Assembly: GCA_001799225.1 (NCBI GenBank)
Contig: MGTA01000062.1
Span: 1 to 6,289, forward strand
From: Deltaproteobacteria bacterium RIFOXYD12_FULL_50_9
GTDB taxonomy: Bacteria > Desulfobacterota > Desulfobulbia > Desulfobulbales > CALZHT01
DNA length: 6,289 nt
Direction of reading: 5' to 3'
The stretch's first letter is position 1. Each line of letters starts with the position of its first letter. Position numbers and translations under genes: made by a program. This document shows, piece after piece, positions 6,075 through 6,289 of the stretch. Below the pieces are notes generated by a model that did not search any database, had not been told where the DNA came from, and worked only from the letters and a program-made list of their open reading frames with translations.

Positions 6075-6100
6075 GAGGGATTATTTATGAAATGTGGGAG

Positions 6101-6289
6101 TTAATGAATCATCAACTTCAGCAATCCGGCTATAAAACCAACCGTGAAAATAAAGCCCGCGATTTGAGCCTGAAACATCCTTACCGTCAAATCGTGCGTG
6201 AGATCCTTTTTGAGATCTCTCATCTCGTTCTTGATTTCAAGAACATCGGCCTTAGTTGCAAAAGTTCCTTCTGCGATTTTAACTTGCCA
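6101..6289 (-). CDS. C-terminal part of a coiled-coil, tail-anchored membrane protein
   Basis: Translating the minus strand from the right edge gives 62 residues and a TAA at 6103-6101; the start lies outside the window. The visible part has a charged helix with coiled-coil character (TKADVLEIKNEMRDLKKDL, about 12-30). A linker follows, then one hydrophobic segment near the end (AQIAGFIFTVGFIAGLLKLM, about 41-60). This layout, with a TKADxxE...DL helix leading into a Gly/Ala-rich C-terminal membrane helix ending in LLKL, is that of the small DUF1640-like/coiled-coil tail-anchored proteins common in proteobacteria. Their function is not established. The helix would project into the cytoplasm, with the tail in the inner membrane. 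An intrinsic terminator follows directly, which supports it being a real gene. Confidence 0.7.
   Translation of the reverse strand, partial: WQVKIAEGTFATKADVLEIKNEMRDLKKDLTHDLTVRMFQAQIAGFIFTVGFIAGLLKLMIH

Noticed and set aside
1..6289. Sigma-54 promoters, CRISPR repeats, tRNA genes, transposase or integrase genes
   Set aside because: I looked by eye for these and found no convincing -24/-12 element, spaced repeat array, cloverleaf or recombinase motif.

Overview
This window reads as accessory DNA, most likely part of a conjugative plasmid or integrated conjugative element in a Gram-negative bacterium of the broad proteobacterial/Desulfobacterota type. The grounds are indirect. There is a type IA topoisomerase with the C-terminal features seen in mobile-element topoisomerases, a string of small orphan proteins each with its own intrinsic terminator, and a receiver-PAS-AAA-Fis regulator of the kind common in those phyla. 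Base composition is moderately AT-rich, with many A and T runs between genes. No rRNA, tRNA, CRISPR array, transposase or integrase is visible, so host and element type stay inferred.

Layout, left to right. A small membrane protein (20-250) is the only plus-strand gene. Everything else is on the minus strand. The left cluster, in transcription order, is a topA-like topoisomerase (4721-2517), a 64-residue coiled-coil protein (2478-2284) and a large response-regulator-like protein (2179-272). The first two are 38 bases apart and probably co-transcribed. The regulator follows after 104 bases and may have its own weak promoter. Its receiver domain and DNA-binding helix-turn-helix look intact, but its sigma-54-activator AAA module has lost every catalytic and sigma-54-contact motif that can be checked by eye. 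It therefore looks like a 'pseudo' enhancer-binding protein.

The right part carries three further minus-strand units, each closed by an intrinsic terminator: an unknown 64-residue protein (5075-4881), a 229-residue acidic two-module protein (5958-5269), and the end of a coiled-coil/transmembrane protein that runs off the right edge (6289-6101). Two strong palindromes that are not ordinary terminators sit in the leaders of the first two: a nested 62-base palindrome at 5122-5183 and a 43-base hairpin at 5993-6035. The second leaves almost no room for a conventional promoter, so transcription probably has to pass through it or start inside it.

Working picture (inference): the topoisomerase and small coiled-coil protein would serve DNA processing or transfer of the element, and the degenerate regulator would act as a phosphorylation-controlled DNA-binding protein without sigma-54 activation. 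The small right-hand genes are accessory functions of unknown role. No stretch over 300 bases lacks a gene; the intergenic gaps are 21, 104, 38, 159, 193 and 142 bases.
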